Positions 32,455 through 43,510 of a stretch of DNA of 64,000 nucleotides are shown piece after piece (within the stretch, counting starts at the first letter, position 1; every line of letters begins with the position of its first letter). This DNA is from Mesostigma viride (lineage: Eukaryota; Streptophyta; Mesostigmatophyceae; Mesostigmatales; Mesostigmataceae): contig RPFO01000016.1 in NCBI GenBank assembly GCA_009746045.1, positions 931,395 through 995,394 on the forward strand, written 5' to 3'. The notes under the pieces were generated by a model that made no database searches, was not told where the DNA came from, and saw nothing but the letters and a program-made list of their open reading frames with translations. The translations under genes and the position numbers were made by a program.

Positions 32455-33155
32455 ATACGGCTCCGTTCGTGGGTAAGACCTTCGCTAGTGTGATGGATTG
32501 CCTCAGGGTGCTGAGCGCAGCACGCGATTTTCTACGTTGCGTACACGTGGGATTCAACTAACTAACTAACTAAACGTTGTGTAGAAAACTGTTGCAGTCA
32601 TTTCACAGAAATTTGATGCGGATGACAGCGGATCTCTGAAAAGTACACAGAGCGGGATGTGCTTCCATTCGCAGCGCGGCGCTGACCTGGGCTGGCTGCA
32701 GGACTGCGGCTGAAAGTACTGTACCAGTCCTGTCCATTCGCCGTTCAACGGTAAAGCCCGCAACTTCAGTACCGTAGTGGCTGAAATCACATTGCGAATA
32801 AATAATTTTTCGAGGGTTTTTCTGCATGGTTTTGACACTTTGCGGGGAAAGTTCAGCCCGGGTTAGGTAAACTTCGAGCCCGGGAGCTTGTTTATATTAC
32901 AGTGTTACTGTAGGGCACCTAGTTCAGTGTCTGACTTGGATTCAGCAAGCCCTTGCCCTTGCCCAAGCTTACTGCAGTCTGCACTCGGCACTCGGCACTC
33001 GGCAGTGGACCCAGTGCCTGCCACTGCCCACTGCCCAGTGGTGCTAGGCCTTAGTAATTATATCGAGTCGGGTATTGCGCAGGATATTATATTATTGAGT
33101 CGATTTTATAGCACTGATGTGTCGTCGCTCTCGAGCATTCCCTTCGCTCCTGTAT
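32455..33155. repeat. Interspersed repeat (two-copy family), copy 2, left part
   Basis: Collinear with 18826-19700; interrupted by the chromovirus at 33156 and continued at 42575-43510. No gene recognised. Confidence 0.7.
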
Positions 33156-33858
33156 TGTAACAACCAAATGTTACATCCAAAGTTTTCCTACTGTTGAATC
33201 TTATTATGAGTTCTTTAGGACAATTATTTGAGAAGTTAGGAGGCTTCGACGTCTGATAGATATTGGGCCTGTTGAGATCTGTCGAATCTATTGTTCTACC
33301 CTCATTGGTCGTGGCCTGATCCACGTAGGGTACTTTGCATGGTGTTGTTTAGTCAGTCAAAGATTCTCTGCAGTACCGTTGTACCTGGTGGATTTGGTTC
33401 CAGGTCCTTGAGATTTCGTATGTGCTGGCTTTGTGTTGTGTGGAGGATTCGGAGGCTAAGATCTTATCTTGAGTGATCCTCACTTTTGATTGGTCCTTCC
33501 GGGTTAGGGTTGGATGGATGCTGCGTGCACGATGACTTTTATCCTGTTTGGGGCGGCCGTGCATGTGTGCGTACGTGAGAGCTAAAGCTATGGTGTAATT
33601 CAAGGGTTTCCTTGTTTCATCAATCAAACAACCCTTGCCAAAAGTCAACTATAACTTCAACAGATAGTCGACTTGGATATAACTTGTCTGTTGTGTCTAA
33701 CAAGGGTGGGGACTCATTCCCTTAACTGTTGAAGATCCATCTTCATTGCTTCTCTGGACGTGAAGTTATCTGTCGCGACTCCAACCCAGGTATAAAGATC
33801 TTTTCACGCTAATGTTGATACTGAGGCTGTTGCAAACACAACATTTTTAGTCGTTACA
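33156..33858 (+). repeat. 5' LTR of chromovirus
   Basis: Starts TGTAACAACCAAATG and ends TTTTTAGTCGTTACA. Nearly identical to the 3' LTR. Confidence 0.95.
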
Positions 33859-33859
33859 T

Positions 33860-33870
33860 TGGTATCGGAG
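33860..33870 (+). promoter_or_regulatory. Primer binding site of chromovirus
   Basis: TGGTATCGGAG, one base from the canonical TGGTATCAGAG complementary to the 3' end of initiator methionine tRNA, starts two bases after the LTR. Confidence 0.8.
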
Positions 33871-34077
33871 GTTTCTACCTAGGTGTTGGTTGTCTTGACA
33901 GTATTAGTTCACGATTAACAATGGAATTCTTGCCAGACCCAGAGAGGGTACGTTATGCTGTGTATTCGGACAGTTCTTAAGAGTGTGACTCATCCTTATG
34001 TGACAGTCTTGCTCTGAGAACTGCCTTGAGCCCATAAGTCTCTAACGTTCCCCAGTCCGGCATGCGCGACCCATGGA

Positions 34078-35864
34078 GTGATGAGTAACCCGGAGACACA
34101 ACCACCGTTATCAAGTAAGAGAGTTGAAGATGCAACCACATCTTTAGCAGCTCAACGGACGACCGGTGATGAAAGGGTTTCATCATCTACTCCCAGACGT
34201 CAACTATTTGGAGATACCACCTTAATGTCTGCTTCCCGCAGATATTCGCTGTCGGTCGGCCCAAAGTTCTCCATCTTGCCCCTCGGTGTGCAACCAGGCG
34301 AGCCCTCCCTGCGTGGCATTGGTAGAGGTGTACCACGGTTCTCCAACGTGGGGACACGCGTTCGCCAGCACCCGAATACGGTTCGGCTATTCGTTTTGGC
34401 TACAACACGGTGCCGGGGCGAGACGGCACTCGGCTAGCGGCTGACGAGCTGACAGCGGAGAAAATTCGATTACAACATGAACGTGAGGAAGCTGCGAGAG
34501 CTAGAAGTGTGGCGGAAGCGCTGGAGAAGAGTGTGGGTAGGACTATTGCGCGTGTGCAGCAACTTGAGTCGCAAGGGCAGGCGGGCGATGGAGAGTCTGT
34601 TTTCGTGGATCAACCGTCTCCAACACTGGGTATACGAGGGTATATGCGGTTGACGCTCCTTTTGTTGATGAAGGGACAGATGCACAGGGGCATGAGCCTC
34701 CACGGCTCTCGGTGGCTGCGACATTGCGGAGAATCAGAATGCACCACACGCCCCAGTGATGGAGCTCACGTCTTTGTATCCTCGTACTGTTCCTTTTCCT
34801 AAGGTGGAGTCGGTAGACAAGCTATCGCTGACCAACCTTACCCATCGCAGCTTCGACCATTTCTCCACCAAGTTTCAGGATGTCTTCGCTATCCACTTCG
34901 CCAACTATGGGCCCAAGGCAGAGGAACGTCTCACGATGGACATCCAGAAGAGAATGGTTAGGCAGCGGATGAGCGACAGTGCCAGCGACCGTTTTGATGA
35001 GTTTTTGCGTTCTGTGGCTGGACGTGCGTGTACCGACCTCCCCTCTCTCCTATTGGGCTTTCGCCGGTTTCTGTTACCCCAGGATCAGCTTCGCATGGAT
35101 CGGGACGCACTGGCTAACTGTACGCAGGCTGGTTTGACGCTGCCACAGTTCGTGGAGCAATTCACCAACCTTAGAGCCAAGATTCCCAATGCTCTGACGC
35201 AGAGGCGCTTCACAGACTACTGCATGGCATGGCTCCACACGTGCGACTGGATGTGGACAAGCACTTCTCCCAGTTCGACTACGTGGATTGGCAATGGGAC
35301 AAGGTGTTGTCTTATGTGCTTACCCTTTGTCGTGTGCCTGCTTTTTCTGTCAAGTGGGAACCTGTGGCCACGCCAGTGCCACCCATCAAGAAGTCCCTGA
35401 ACCAGCTGGATGACCTCCTGGGGGAACTCAATGCATTGGATCCCACCCAGGGTAACTGTTTTATCTGCAACCAGCCAGGTCACTTTGCACGGGACTGCCC
35501 TAGACGGGACCAGTTTCCCCCTGCCACGAGAGGACCTTTTGGCGCCCTGCCATCTCCCAGGCCACCCAACCTTCCTCCTGGCGTTCCTGCTGGCGATCAC
35601 CGGATGCAGCCAGGGTTCCAGCCCAACTTCCAGCCCTCTGGGAGGTTCCAGTCCCGCGCTAGGCCCTTCAGCAGACAGGATAAGCGTAGGATGGTGAACG
35701 CTCTCATGCAGCTGCTGGCAGATGAGGAGGATGGGGGGACGAGGATGAGCCTCCAGCACCACCTGAGCAGCTTCCACCATCGGGCAGTGGAGCATCCCCA
35801 GACCCACCTGAGTCAAAAAACTAGTTGGGTCCCCAGGTCATCCTTCTGTCATGGCCAGGTCTGA
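34078..35864 (+). pseudogene. gag: Chromovirus gag (frameshifted)
   Basis: The gag reading moves through frames starting at 34078, 34410, 34756 and 35229. Visible parts are a coiled-coil-prone charged stretch (RLQHEREEAARARSVAEAL), a capsid-like region (LTHRSFDHFSTKFQDVF...NLRAKIPNAL) and a zinc knuckle CFICNQPGHFARDC at about 35457-35500, followed by a proline-rich tail. Gag would form the particle and bind genomic RNA. The end overlaps the start of the protease frame. With such young LTRs, the frame changes may be single-base assembly errors rather than decay. Confidence 0.8.
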
Positions 35865-36786
35865 CCTGCCTGCTGTTGACGTTAGGCCAGTGAACACTGT
35901 GGGTGCTTCTGACCCTGCTGTCCCTGTGGGTCCTCCTGTACCAGGTCACTTACTCAAGTTTCAGGCTAGGCTCCTCAACGTGCCAGTCCCCTTGGCTCAG
36001 CCAGCTTGCTTGTTTATGATTGATTCTGGTGCTGGCAGTAATTATATTGCTGCATCCTTGGTGCAGGAGCTGAAGTTGCCTGTGTTGGCCCACCCCACAC
36101 CTGTCATGGTGCAGTATTCTGATGGCAGGAGAAGCTGCTCACCTGGCTATGTGCAGCTCATCTTCCAAGTTTGTTCATCCCAGACTTTGGAAGTGACAGC
36201 AGATGTCATTCCCCTCACGGCAGCAGATGTGATTTTGGGGATCCCATGGTTGTCTGACACCAATCCTGCTATTTCTTGGCCTGACAGGGTGGTCCAGTTC
36301 AAGGATGGGACAGTGTGGGATGCTACCTGTGTGTTGCCAGGGGGGAGAAGAACAGCCACTGAGTGCTGTTCCACACAGACAGCTGTCAATGATGGCAAGG
36401 GAGGGGAAGCAGGTGCGAAAGGGGTGGATCAAGAGCCGACTTTGGAGGAGAAACGGGCTGCCCTACTGAAGCATGTGTGGTCTGCCAAGCATACTCTGTC
36501 TTATTTGGCCACCTATCCAGTGGAACACATCTTTTTCCTGCATTTGGTGCCTAATGAACCTGAGTCTGCTAGTGGTCATTCTGTCAATGCTGTCAGTTCT
36601 ACTGTCACCACTGAGCAACAACAGCAGCATGATGCCTTGTTGGACAGGTATGGAGCCATCTTTGAGGACAAGATGCCCCAGTATCCTCCTGAGGGACCCA
36701 TCACACATGTCATCAAGTTGGTAGAGGGTGCTCGTCCTCCTTTGTGCCTATGTACAGGATGGGCCCTGCAGAGATGGCAGAGCTGA
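35851..36786 (+). CDS. pol: Chromovirus protease and start of pol
   Basis: The retropepsin has catalytic MIDSGAGSNYI at about 36016-36050 and the matching VILGIPWLSDTNP at about 36230-36265, spaced as in Ty3/gypsy proteases. After a linker, the sequence enters the N-terminal RT extension (HDALLDRYGAIFEDKMP). A frameshift near 36740 leads into the RT frame at 36744. The enzyme would cleave Gag-Pol. Confidence 0.88.
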   Translation: MARSDLPAVDVRPVNTVGASDPAVPVGPPVPGHLLKFQARLLNVPVPLAQPACLFMIDSGAGSNYIAASLVQELKLPVLAHPTPVMVQYSDGRRSCSPGYVQLIFQVCSSQTLEVTADVIPLTAADVILGIPWLSDTNPAISWPDRVVQFKDGTVWDATCVLPGGRRTATECCSTQTAVNDGKGGEAGAKGVDQEPTLEEKRAALLKHVWSAKHTLSYLATYPVEHIFFLHLVPNEPESASGHSVNAVSSTVTTEQQQQHDALLDRYGAIFEDKMPQYPPEGPITHVIKLVEGARPPLCLCTGWALQRWQS

Positions 36787-37562
36787 AGACCATACTTATT
36801 GGCCTGTTGGAGGCTGGTCTGATCCTCCCAGCTAACAGTCCTTTCAGTTCTGGGTGTTTGCTTGTACCCAAGCATGATGGGGGGTGGAGGTTGTGCATTG
36901 ACCTGAGGGGACTGAACAAGGTGACTGTCAAGTCCAGGTACCCTCTGCCCAGAATTGATGAGTTGCTGGAGAGGACTGCAGGAGCTGCCTTCTTTACCAA
37001 GTTTGACCTCAGGCATGCTTTCTGGCAGATCAGGGTGGCTACTGAGGACATCCCCAAGACGGCCTTTTCTACCCCATGGGGACAGTTCCAGTGGACAGTA
37101 ATGCCCATGGGTGCCTCTAACAGTCCTGCCACTATGCAGATGTTTGTCAATGCCATCTTTGGCCACCTGACTGGAAATGCCCTGCCCCAGATCTCACCTG
37201 ACCTTCGCAACCCCAGGTTCAAGGACATTGCCCACTTGTGTGACACTACCAGGGTGGTCTTCAGGACTTGTGTGGTCGTCTACCTGGACGACATTCTGGT
37301 ACACTCTCGTACCTTCAGGGAGCACCTGGAGAACGTGGAGGAGGTCCTTAAGGTGATCCATCAGTATCATCTGTCGGTGAAGAGGTCCAAGGTGGAGTGG
37401 GGCCAAGAGGTGAAGTTTCTGGGCTACCAGCTGAGCGCTGCAGGTATGACTCCTGAGGCCAGCAAGGTCTCTGCTGTTTTGGAGTGGCCTGTGTTGAAGT
37501 CAGCTCAGGATGTCAGATCCTTTCTGGGCCTGGTGGGCTGGTACCGACGGTTCATTCCCTGA
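36744..37562 (+). CDS. pol: Chromovirus reverse transcriptase
   Basis: All RT boxes are present: PANSPFSSGCLLVPKHDGGW, RLCIDLRGLNKVT, FFTKFDLRHAFWQI, FQWTVMPMGASNSPA, the catalytic VVYLDDILVHS (about 37280-37312) and VKFLGYQLSAAGM. The frame stops at FIP-TGA where one extra C in ATTCCCTGAC breaks what would read FIPDMAAISGPL. It copies element RNA into DNA. Confidence 0.92.
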   Translation: MPMYRMGPAEMAELKTILIGLLEAGLILPANSPFSSGCLLVPKHDGGWRLCIDLRGLNKVTVKSRYPLPRIDELLERTAGAAFFTKFDLRHAFWQIRVATEDIPKTAFSTPWGQFQWTVMPMGASNSPATMQMFVNAIFGHLTGNALPQISPDLRNPRFKDIAHLCDTTRVVFRTCVVVYLDDILVHSRTFREHLENVEEVLKVIHQYHLSVKRSKVEWGQEVKFLGYQLSAAGMTPEASKVSAVLEWPVLKSAQDVRSFLGLVGWYRRFIP

Positions 37563-38618
37563 CATGGCGGCCATCTCTGGTCCCCTGTTAGCCCTGCTCA
37601 AGAAGGATGTCCCTTTGAATGGACTGCAGCATGCCAGCAAGCTTTTGATGTGTTGAAGCAGAAGCTTACCACTGCTCCCTTGTTGGTGGGCCCCAACCCA
37701 GACTTGCCATACCAGGTTAGGTCTGACGCCTCACAGGGTGCTATTGGTGCAGTACTAATGCAAGATCATGGTAAGGGCCCTCAACCAGTGGAATACATGT
37801 CCAGGAGTATGACGTCTGCAGAACGTAACTACCCTGTTCATGAGCAGAGCTGTTGGGATTGGTGGTGGCCTGTCACAAGTGGGAACACCTACTGAAGGGG
37901 GCCAGTTTTCTGTGGCCAGCAGCGCCAGGATGGGCAGGGCAACGAGTCTATTACCCTGATGACTGACCACAGGCCCTTGGTACATGTGTTGGAACAGACC
38001 CGGATGAGTAAGAGGATGGCTGGATGGATGGAGTTCCTGGGGGGGTTTGGACCTTTCTCTGTGAGGTACATTCCTGGTACGCAGAATGTGGTGCCTGACG
38101 CCCTGTCCAGGAGGAGGGATTTGATGGGAAGTTTTCATGAGGACTTGGACATCTGTGCTGCCCTGATTTCTGTGGTAGAGTGTGGAGCCTTGACTAGAGC
38201 TCAGGCCAACAACCAGAAGGTTTCTCAACTGTTGACACCACCTGTAGGGAATAACGGTGGTCCCGTGATGCTCATCGACCAGGGCTCTGTCCCAGAGTTG
38301 ACAGGCGTCCAGGAGGGTGTCCAGTCACTGTCTGACAGTCTTAGGAGAAGTCCTGAAGGTGTGGTGCCCACTCCCACAGAGCAGCCAGGTGAGGGAGGCC
38401 CTGCTAGGCGCAGCAGAGGTAGGCCCAGGAAGTGGGTCATGGACCCTGTGTTGGTAGGCCGGTCCAAGGTGTTGGCCTCTCAGGTGATGGCAAGGTCAAA
38501 AGGGCCTATAGCTACTACTGTCTCATCCAAGCAGTTGGTGGCTAGCCCTGGGCAGGAAGAGGAGATGCAGATGCAGCCCCTGGGACCTGACAAGGACCTG
38601 GTGTTGCCTAACCTTTAA
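37563..38618 (+). pseudogene. pol: Chromovirus RNase H and linker (frameshifted)
   Basis: Connection motif FEWTAACQQAFDVLK, then RNase H with VRSDASQGAIGAVL, EYMSRSMTSAERNYPVHEQ, TDHRPLVHVL and IPGTQNVVPDALSRR. Single-base frame breaks occur near 37562, 37610, 37845 and 37950. The tail to 38618 is a low-similarity linker with a basic patch (RSRGRPRKWV). Confidence 0.85.
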
Positions 38619-38629
38619 ATATTTCCCTG

Positions 38630-39675
38630 CTGGACGTCATCAAGGCCTTCACCAAGACGGAGGACATGGCTACTGCAGCTATCCAGAGGGGCAACTTTGG
38701 CAATAGACCTGTAGAATACTGGGAGGGCGTTCTGTATGTTCACACTCATGATGCAGAGCACACGGTGACTAGAAAAGTGTATGTGCCTGAGATGGCCATT
38801 CCCACAGTGTTACATTGTTTCCATGACGATGTGACTGCGTGTCATCCTGGTTATGCTAAGCTACTTCATGAGGTGCAGCAGAGGTTTTGGTGGCCTGGCC
38901 TTTATCAGGATGTTAAGGCCTATGTGGATTCCTGTGACTCCTGCCAGAGAAATAAGGTCAGGAACCAAGCCACGCCCATTTTCCCATGGCTATGCCCATT
39001 CCCCTGCGCCCTTGGATCAGTGTGACTATGGATTTTATCTGTGGTCTTCCCATGTCAGATGGTGGCAATGACAGGATCCTTGTGGTCATGGACAGGCTGT
39101 CCAGGATGTGCCATCTGATTCCTTGCAATACTCATCTCACCGCTGCACAGTGTGTGGATTTGTTTATGAAGGAGATCTACCGTCTGCACGGCATGCCTAG
39201 AGTGATCATCACTGATCAGGACCCCCTTTGGCTGTCAGGGTTTTGGAAGTCATTCTTTGACATCCTAGACACTAAGCTGGCATTCGGTGTGGCATACAGG
39301 TGTGCCAGTACTGGGGCGGTGGAGAGGATGAACAGAATTGTCAGGGAGTGTCAAAAGCACTATTGTACACACGACAACAAGGACTGGGACAAGAAGATAC
39401 CTTTCATAGAGTTCGCAATCAACAACTCTCCTCTGGCTCCTCACCAGATGTCCCCCTTCGTGATCTGCAATGGCCAGTGTCCCTTGACACCATTCGACTT
39501 GGAACTGCCTGACAGAGACGCTGAAGGCCCTTTCCAGCGACGTCTTGGTTCAGTCCAGCAGTTGTTGGCTTCCTTCCAGGAGGCTCACAGCATTGTGGCT
39601 ACCCAGCTGTTGAGGACACAGGACAAGTACCTGACTACGCCTGGCAGCAAACGGTGGCCAGTCATTCCTTTGTAG
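38630..39675 (+). pseudogene. pol: Chromovirus integrase (one frameshift)
   Basis: HHCC zinc domain: HCFHDDVTACHPG...FWWPGLY and CDSCQRNK, in the frame at 38666. The catalytic core is in the frame at 38986: VTMDFICGLP (D), VIITDQDPLWLS (D) and STGAVERMNRIV (E), a complete DDE triad. The break lies near 38985-39005 within a C-rich run. It would insert the cDNA and make the 5-bp target duplication seen at the ends. Confidence 0.88.
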
Positions 39676-40181
39676 CTCCTGGGGACTTGGTGTTGCTGGA
39701 AGCCAACAGAGTGCTGCCTGAGAAGGAGCAATGCAGGAAACTGCAACCACTCTGGTTGGGTCCTTACCCAGTGTTGGCAACCTTCCACTATGGTACAGTG
39801 GTCCAGGTCCAAGTGCCTTCTCACTGGAAGCTCAGGAATAATATTTTTCACCTAGCCCAGCTGAAGCTGTACAGGCGCAACACCTTACCAGGCAGATTGT
39901 CTGCCCCTTTGCCTTATGAATTGGATTCTGAGGGGGAGAAGATCTATGAAGTGGAGCGGTTGTTGGCTCACAGGGTGAAGGGGAAAGGTCGTACCAAACA
40001 GTTGCAGTTTAAGGTACACTGGAAGGGAGAGCTAGAGGTGACTGCTACGTGGCTGTGGTTGTCTGATCTCACCAACAGTCACTCTGCTGTACTAGAGTAT
40101 TGTCAGCGTCATGGTATCACCTTGCCTGAGTGGTATGTCATGGGCTCTGAGCGGTGTGCTCCCCTTCATAGCTCCCAGTGA
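39654..40181 (+). CDS. pol: Chromovirus integrase C-terminus with chromodomain
   Basis: Starts with the GPY/F-type module (LVLLEANRVLP..LWLGPYPVL..HLAQLKLYRR). It ends with a chromodomain: YEVERLLAHRVKGKGRTKQL, FKVHWKGELEVTATWLWLSD, LEYCQRHG. Chromodomains on integrase bind modified histone tails and steer insertion to heterochromatin; this places the element in the chromovirus branch. Confidence 0.88.
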   Translation: MASHSFVAPGDLVLLEANRVLPEKEQCRKLQPLWLGPYPVLATFHYGTVVQVQVPSHWKLRNNIFHLAQLKLYRRNTLPGRLSAPLPYELDSEGEKIYEVERLLAHRVKGKGRTKQLQFKVHWKGELEVTATWLWLSDLTNSHSAVLEYCQRHGITLPEWYVMGSERCAPLHSSQ

Positions 40182-40229
40182 GCACTGCTAACACCTCTTT
40201 TTGGTGTTTTGTGTCTGTGGTTGCCAGCC

Positions 40230-41464
40230 ATGGCCGACTCCCATCCTGAGGGGACACCCAGGCCACCTGCACGAACCCAAGAGGACGTGAGGGCTACGTA
40301 TGTCTTTCAGCACGACTACGCTGGCCCCAGAGCCCGGGCCCTTCGATCCAGGAAGACGCTGGGTTTGTGGAAGCCCATTTTCTCAATCTGTTCCAGCGTA
40401 TGGTACATGATCAGCAACGGCACGAGCAGCGTCACGGGGCCTTGATAACCAGGTTGATTAATGTGGAGGGTCTGGTTACTCAGATGGCAGAACACTTGAG
40501 GGCTGGGCACATTCCAACTGTGGGTTCTGCTGTGCCTGCAGTTTCTGAGGCTCCAGTAGCTCAGGAGGCTATCCCCACCCCGGTGGTCTCAGTCCCCTCT
40601 CCTACGGAGGCTCCTCCACCCCCTAAGGTGGTGGTACACTTGCCCAGGTCAGCTGTTCCAACAAAACAGGTGGAGCAGTTCTTGGACCACCGTAATTGTG
40701 CTCCTGGACAGTGCGAGTGGTGTAAATCCTTGTACACAGCCATGCAGGCATTGGATCAGACAGTGGTGGAGGAGGGTGAACTAGTACCTGAGGGTATGGT
40801 AGAGTTGGCCCTTGACTGTCTGCCCCCCAGTCTCTGTGAGATTGGGTCACCTATGGTGGCTTACATTATGCACACCGTCTTTGCAGTGTACCCGTGGCCT
40901 TCGTTTGACATGAGGCCGGTGGAGGGCCAGGACTTGATGGAGGCTCTGCCCAGTGACCTGAGACTCGCCTTTGCAGGGCTCAAGCCAGTTGGATATTCCC
41001 AGACCTACACTGAGCTACTTGAGCAGGCTGTCAAGCAGGGAGAGTTTGACCTTACTCCGTCGTCCAACTGCTCTGTGATGTCTTGTTTTCCACGCAAGGA
41101 CAGCACAGTCTTTGTGGGGCTGCAGTTACCAAAGTTCCCTAACGAGCTGAGGGCCAGGCTCACACCTTTGAGGGTGCTGGTACCCATCTTGGGCGCCAGG
41201 TGGGGGCCTATCAAGGCCTTTCTACAGCTGTGGTGGGCCTATAGCAGCTGGCTATGTCGCCATAAGACTGCCAGTGGCTGGGTCTTCGATCCCCTCCGAC
41301 AGGCTGTGGTCACTCTGTCCTACCCTGCCCAGTGCAGTAGGTTTTCAGCTGAGTTGGGCAAGGCTGCTGAGACCTGCTTGGATATTCAGGTCAGCAGGAA
41401 CTGGCCAGATCTGGTGTCCATGGTGGAGCATTTCCCAGTGTTTGGAACGAGGGGAAGGATATGA
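40230..41464 (+). CDS. Additional chromovirus ORF between pol and 3' LTR, unrecognised
   Basis: ATG at 40230 starts MADSHPEGTPRPPARTQEDV; a one-base frame change near 40360 (GGGTTT) continues as VEAHFLNLFQRMVHDQQRHE and runs to a stop at 41464, about 410 residues in all. Visible parts are an N-terminal coiled-coil-prone stretch (ITRLINVEGLVTQMAEHL), a proline-rich spacer, a small CAPGQCEWC motif, and a globular-looking C-terminus. There is no clear signal peptide or membrane span, so an envelope role is not supported. Its position matches accessory or env-like ORFs of other LTR elements. A structural (gag-like) role is possible but unproven. Confidence 0.65.
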
Positions 41465-41852
41465 AGAAGGGGGATTGGTTCACTCTGTGAAGGGTTCCAG
41501 GATGGTTGGAGATGGGCTGTGGAGTGAGGTGGGGATCCAGAATGGAGGCGACCAGTTCTGATGTCCAGTCCAGATTTCCAGCAATGACAGTTCTGAGTTC
41601 ATGGTAGCTTTGCAGTTGTATTATCCAGGCATGGTTGCCTGTGTGTTAGTCACTTGATGACATTTCATCTGTGGGTGAATTTGTCTTATTCAGGGTTGAC
41701 ATGATCAGATGTACTGAGATAGGAGGCCCTTTGGGGATGTAAAAACCCACTTGCTTGTCCCAAGAGGTGGTGGACTTCCTGTTTATTGTTGTGTTGTTTT
41801 GTGGAGGTTGTTGTTTTATTCTTCTTGGCTTCTAGGAACTGGGAGTTCCTGT

Positions 41853-41867
41853 CTTGAGGGGGAGATA
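41853..41867 (+). promoter_or_regulatory. Polypurine tract of chromovirus
   Basis: TTGAGGGGGAGATA directly precedes the 3' LTR start TGTAAC; it is the expected primer site for plus-strand DNA synthesis. Confidence 0.75.
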
Positions 41868-42569
41868 TGTAACAACCAAATGTTACATCCAAAGTTTTCC
41901 TACTGTTGAATCTTATTATGAGTTCTTTAGGACAATTATTTGAGAAGTTAGGAGGCTTCGACGTCTGATAGATATTGGGCCTGTTGAGATCTGTCGAATC
42001 TATTGTTCTACCCTCATTGGTCGTGGCCTGATCCACGTAGGGTACTTTGCATGGTGTTGTTTAGTCAGTCAAGATTCTCTGCAGTACCGTTGTACCTGGT
42101 GGATTTGGTTCCAGGTCCTTGAGATTTCGTATGTGCTGGCTTTGTGTTGTGTGGAGGATTCGGAGGCTAAGATCTTATCTTGAGTGATCCTCACTTTTGA
42201 TTGGTCCTTCCGGGTTAGGGTTGGATGGATGCTGCGTGCACGATGACTTTTATCCTGTTTGGGGCGGCCGTGCATGGATGCGTACGTGAGAGCTAAAGCT
42301 ATGGTGTAATTCAAGGGTTTCCTTGTTTCATCAATCAAACAACCCTTGCCAAAAGTCAACTATAACTTCAACAGATAGTCGACTTGGATATAACTTGTCT
42401 GTTGTGTCTAACAAGGGTGGGGACTCATTCCCTTAACTGTTGAAGATCCATCTTCATTGCTTCTCTGGACGTGAAGTTATCTGTCGCGACTCCAACCCAG
42501 GTATAAAGATCTTTTCACGCTAATGTTGATACTGAGGCTGTTGCAAACACAACATTTTTAGTCGTTACA
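41868..42569 (+). repeat. 3' LTR of chromovirus
   Basis: 702 bp, one base shorter than the 5' LTR (GTCAAGATTC versus GTCAAAGATTC) and with two adjacent substitutions at GCATGGATGC. Followed by target duplicate TGTAT. Confidence 0.95.
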
Positions 42570-42574
42570 TGTAT

Positions 42575-43510
42575 ACTCAATCAATAGTCGATTCCGTGCA
42601 AGCCTGATAAGAAAGTCAAATATTTGTCAAACCAACACGCCGTGACGTACGGGTGCATGTGCGCCGGTCAGTCGGTGCCCGACTTCAGCACGTCGCGGTC
42701 CTCCTCGCTTCGGTCGTCGCCCTGGTCTTAGACTCTAGTTAGCTTGCAGAGGTCGGTTGTATAGCTGCTCGGGAACGTCCACTACCTTGAGCCGGATCAA
42801 TGCCGGCACGTGAGAGCCGCTACAGGCCGGCTGGGGTTAGCAAGGCAGGCGCCAACCTTAGCCAGGCCTTCTGATCTTGTATACGCTAAAACATGTAACT
42901 ATGCAATGCTAAAATAGGCACCTGAGTCATTTGATGGCGAAGTCGAAGTTGCCGGCTACGAGAGGTGCCCATAGTGTAGCAAAGAGAATGGCCGGACGCC
43001 ATAGCTTGCTCTGATCTTGCACGCGCGGCATGGCGAAATTACCACAATGTACACAGTAATTCACGTCGTCAGCTCCTGGTACGCTCGATTCAGGTCTTAA
43101 GTTCGGCGGCCCGGCCGTCGTCCAGGCGGCCGGCGAGCCGAACCGGGCCTTCAGTTCTTGGCTGTACTACGACTTGGCTGTAGCTAGCGGAACCCGAACG
43201 CCACTTGTGCATGAGCCTTTTGGGCTGCTTTTAGCGCCAAGAACTCAGTGTGCTTAGCGCGCTTAAAGTGCAAGTGATTCCGCGCCCAAATGCCACAGGA
43301 TGCGCCCTAAAATACGGTTCCTAGGCGACGCGAAATGAGTGAGAATGTTACCCGAGCGGTAACGAGGAATCGCACAGTTGATTTAACACATGTTTCTTTT
43401 GTTTGCGCCATTTGGCGAGCATCGACTGGAGCCTGAACCTAGCGGGCGGAATCATGCGGGGGAATCTTCCTCAAGGGGCAGTCAAGGGGCAAGCTGATTT
43501 TGATTAATAA
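42575..43510. repeat. Interspersed repeat (two-copy family), copy 2, right part
   Basis: Collinear with 19665-20268 and 21260-21440, without the Penelope-like insertion. 43511-44282 contains short unsupported frames only; nothing recognised. Confidence 0.7.

Larger units (their letters stand above)
33156..42569 (+). mobile_element. Complete Ty3/gypsy chromovirus LTR retrotransposon, 9.4 kb
   Basis: Two LTRs of 703 and 702 bp, TGTAAC...GTTACA, are flanked by the 5-bp duplication TGTAT (33151-33155, 42570-42574). An initiator-Met-type primer site follows the 5' LTR and a purine tract precedes the 3' LTR. Inside are gag with a zinc knuckle, protease, reverse transcriptase, RNase H, integrase, a chromodomain, and an additional ORF. 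The LTRs differ by about two substitutions and one indel, implying a recent insertion. The internal genes nevertheless change frame about ten times. Confidence 0.95.

Noticed and set aside
33103-33155. Promoter or gene just before the chromovirus
   Set aside because: The sequence aligns with the interspersed repeat copy and continues after the 3' LTR at 42575; no separate feature.
35217-35816. 199-codon minus-strand ORF across gag
   Set aside because: Antisense of the gag zinc-knuckle region of the chromovirus; similar shadows occur at 36576-37246 and 37755-38228.
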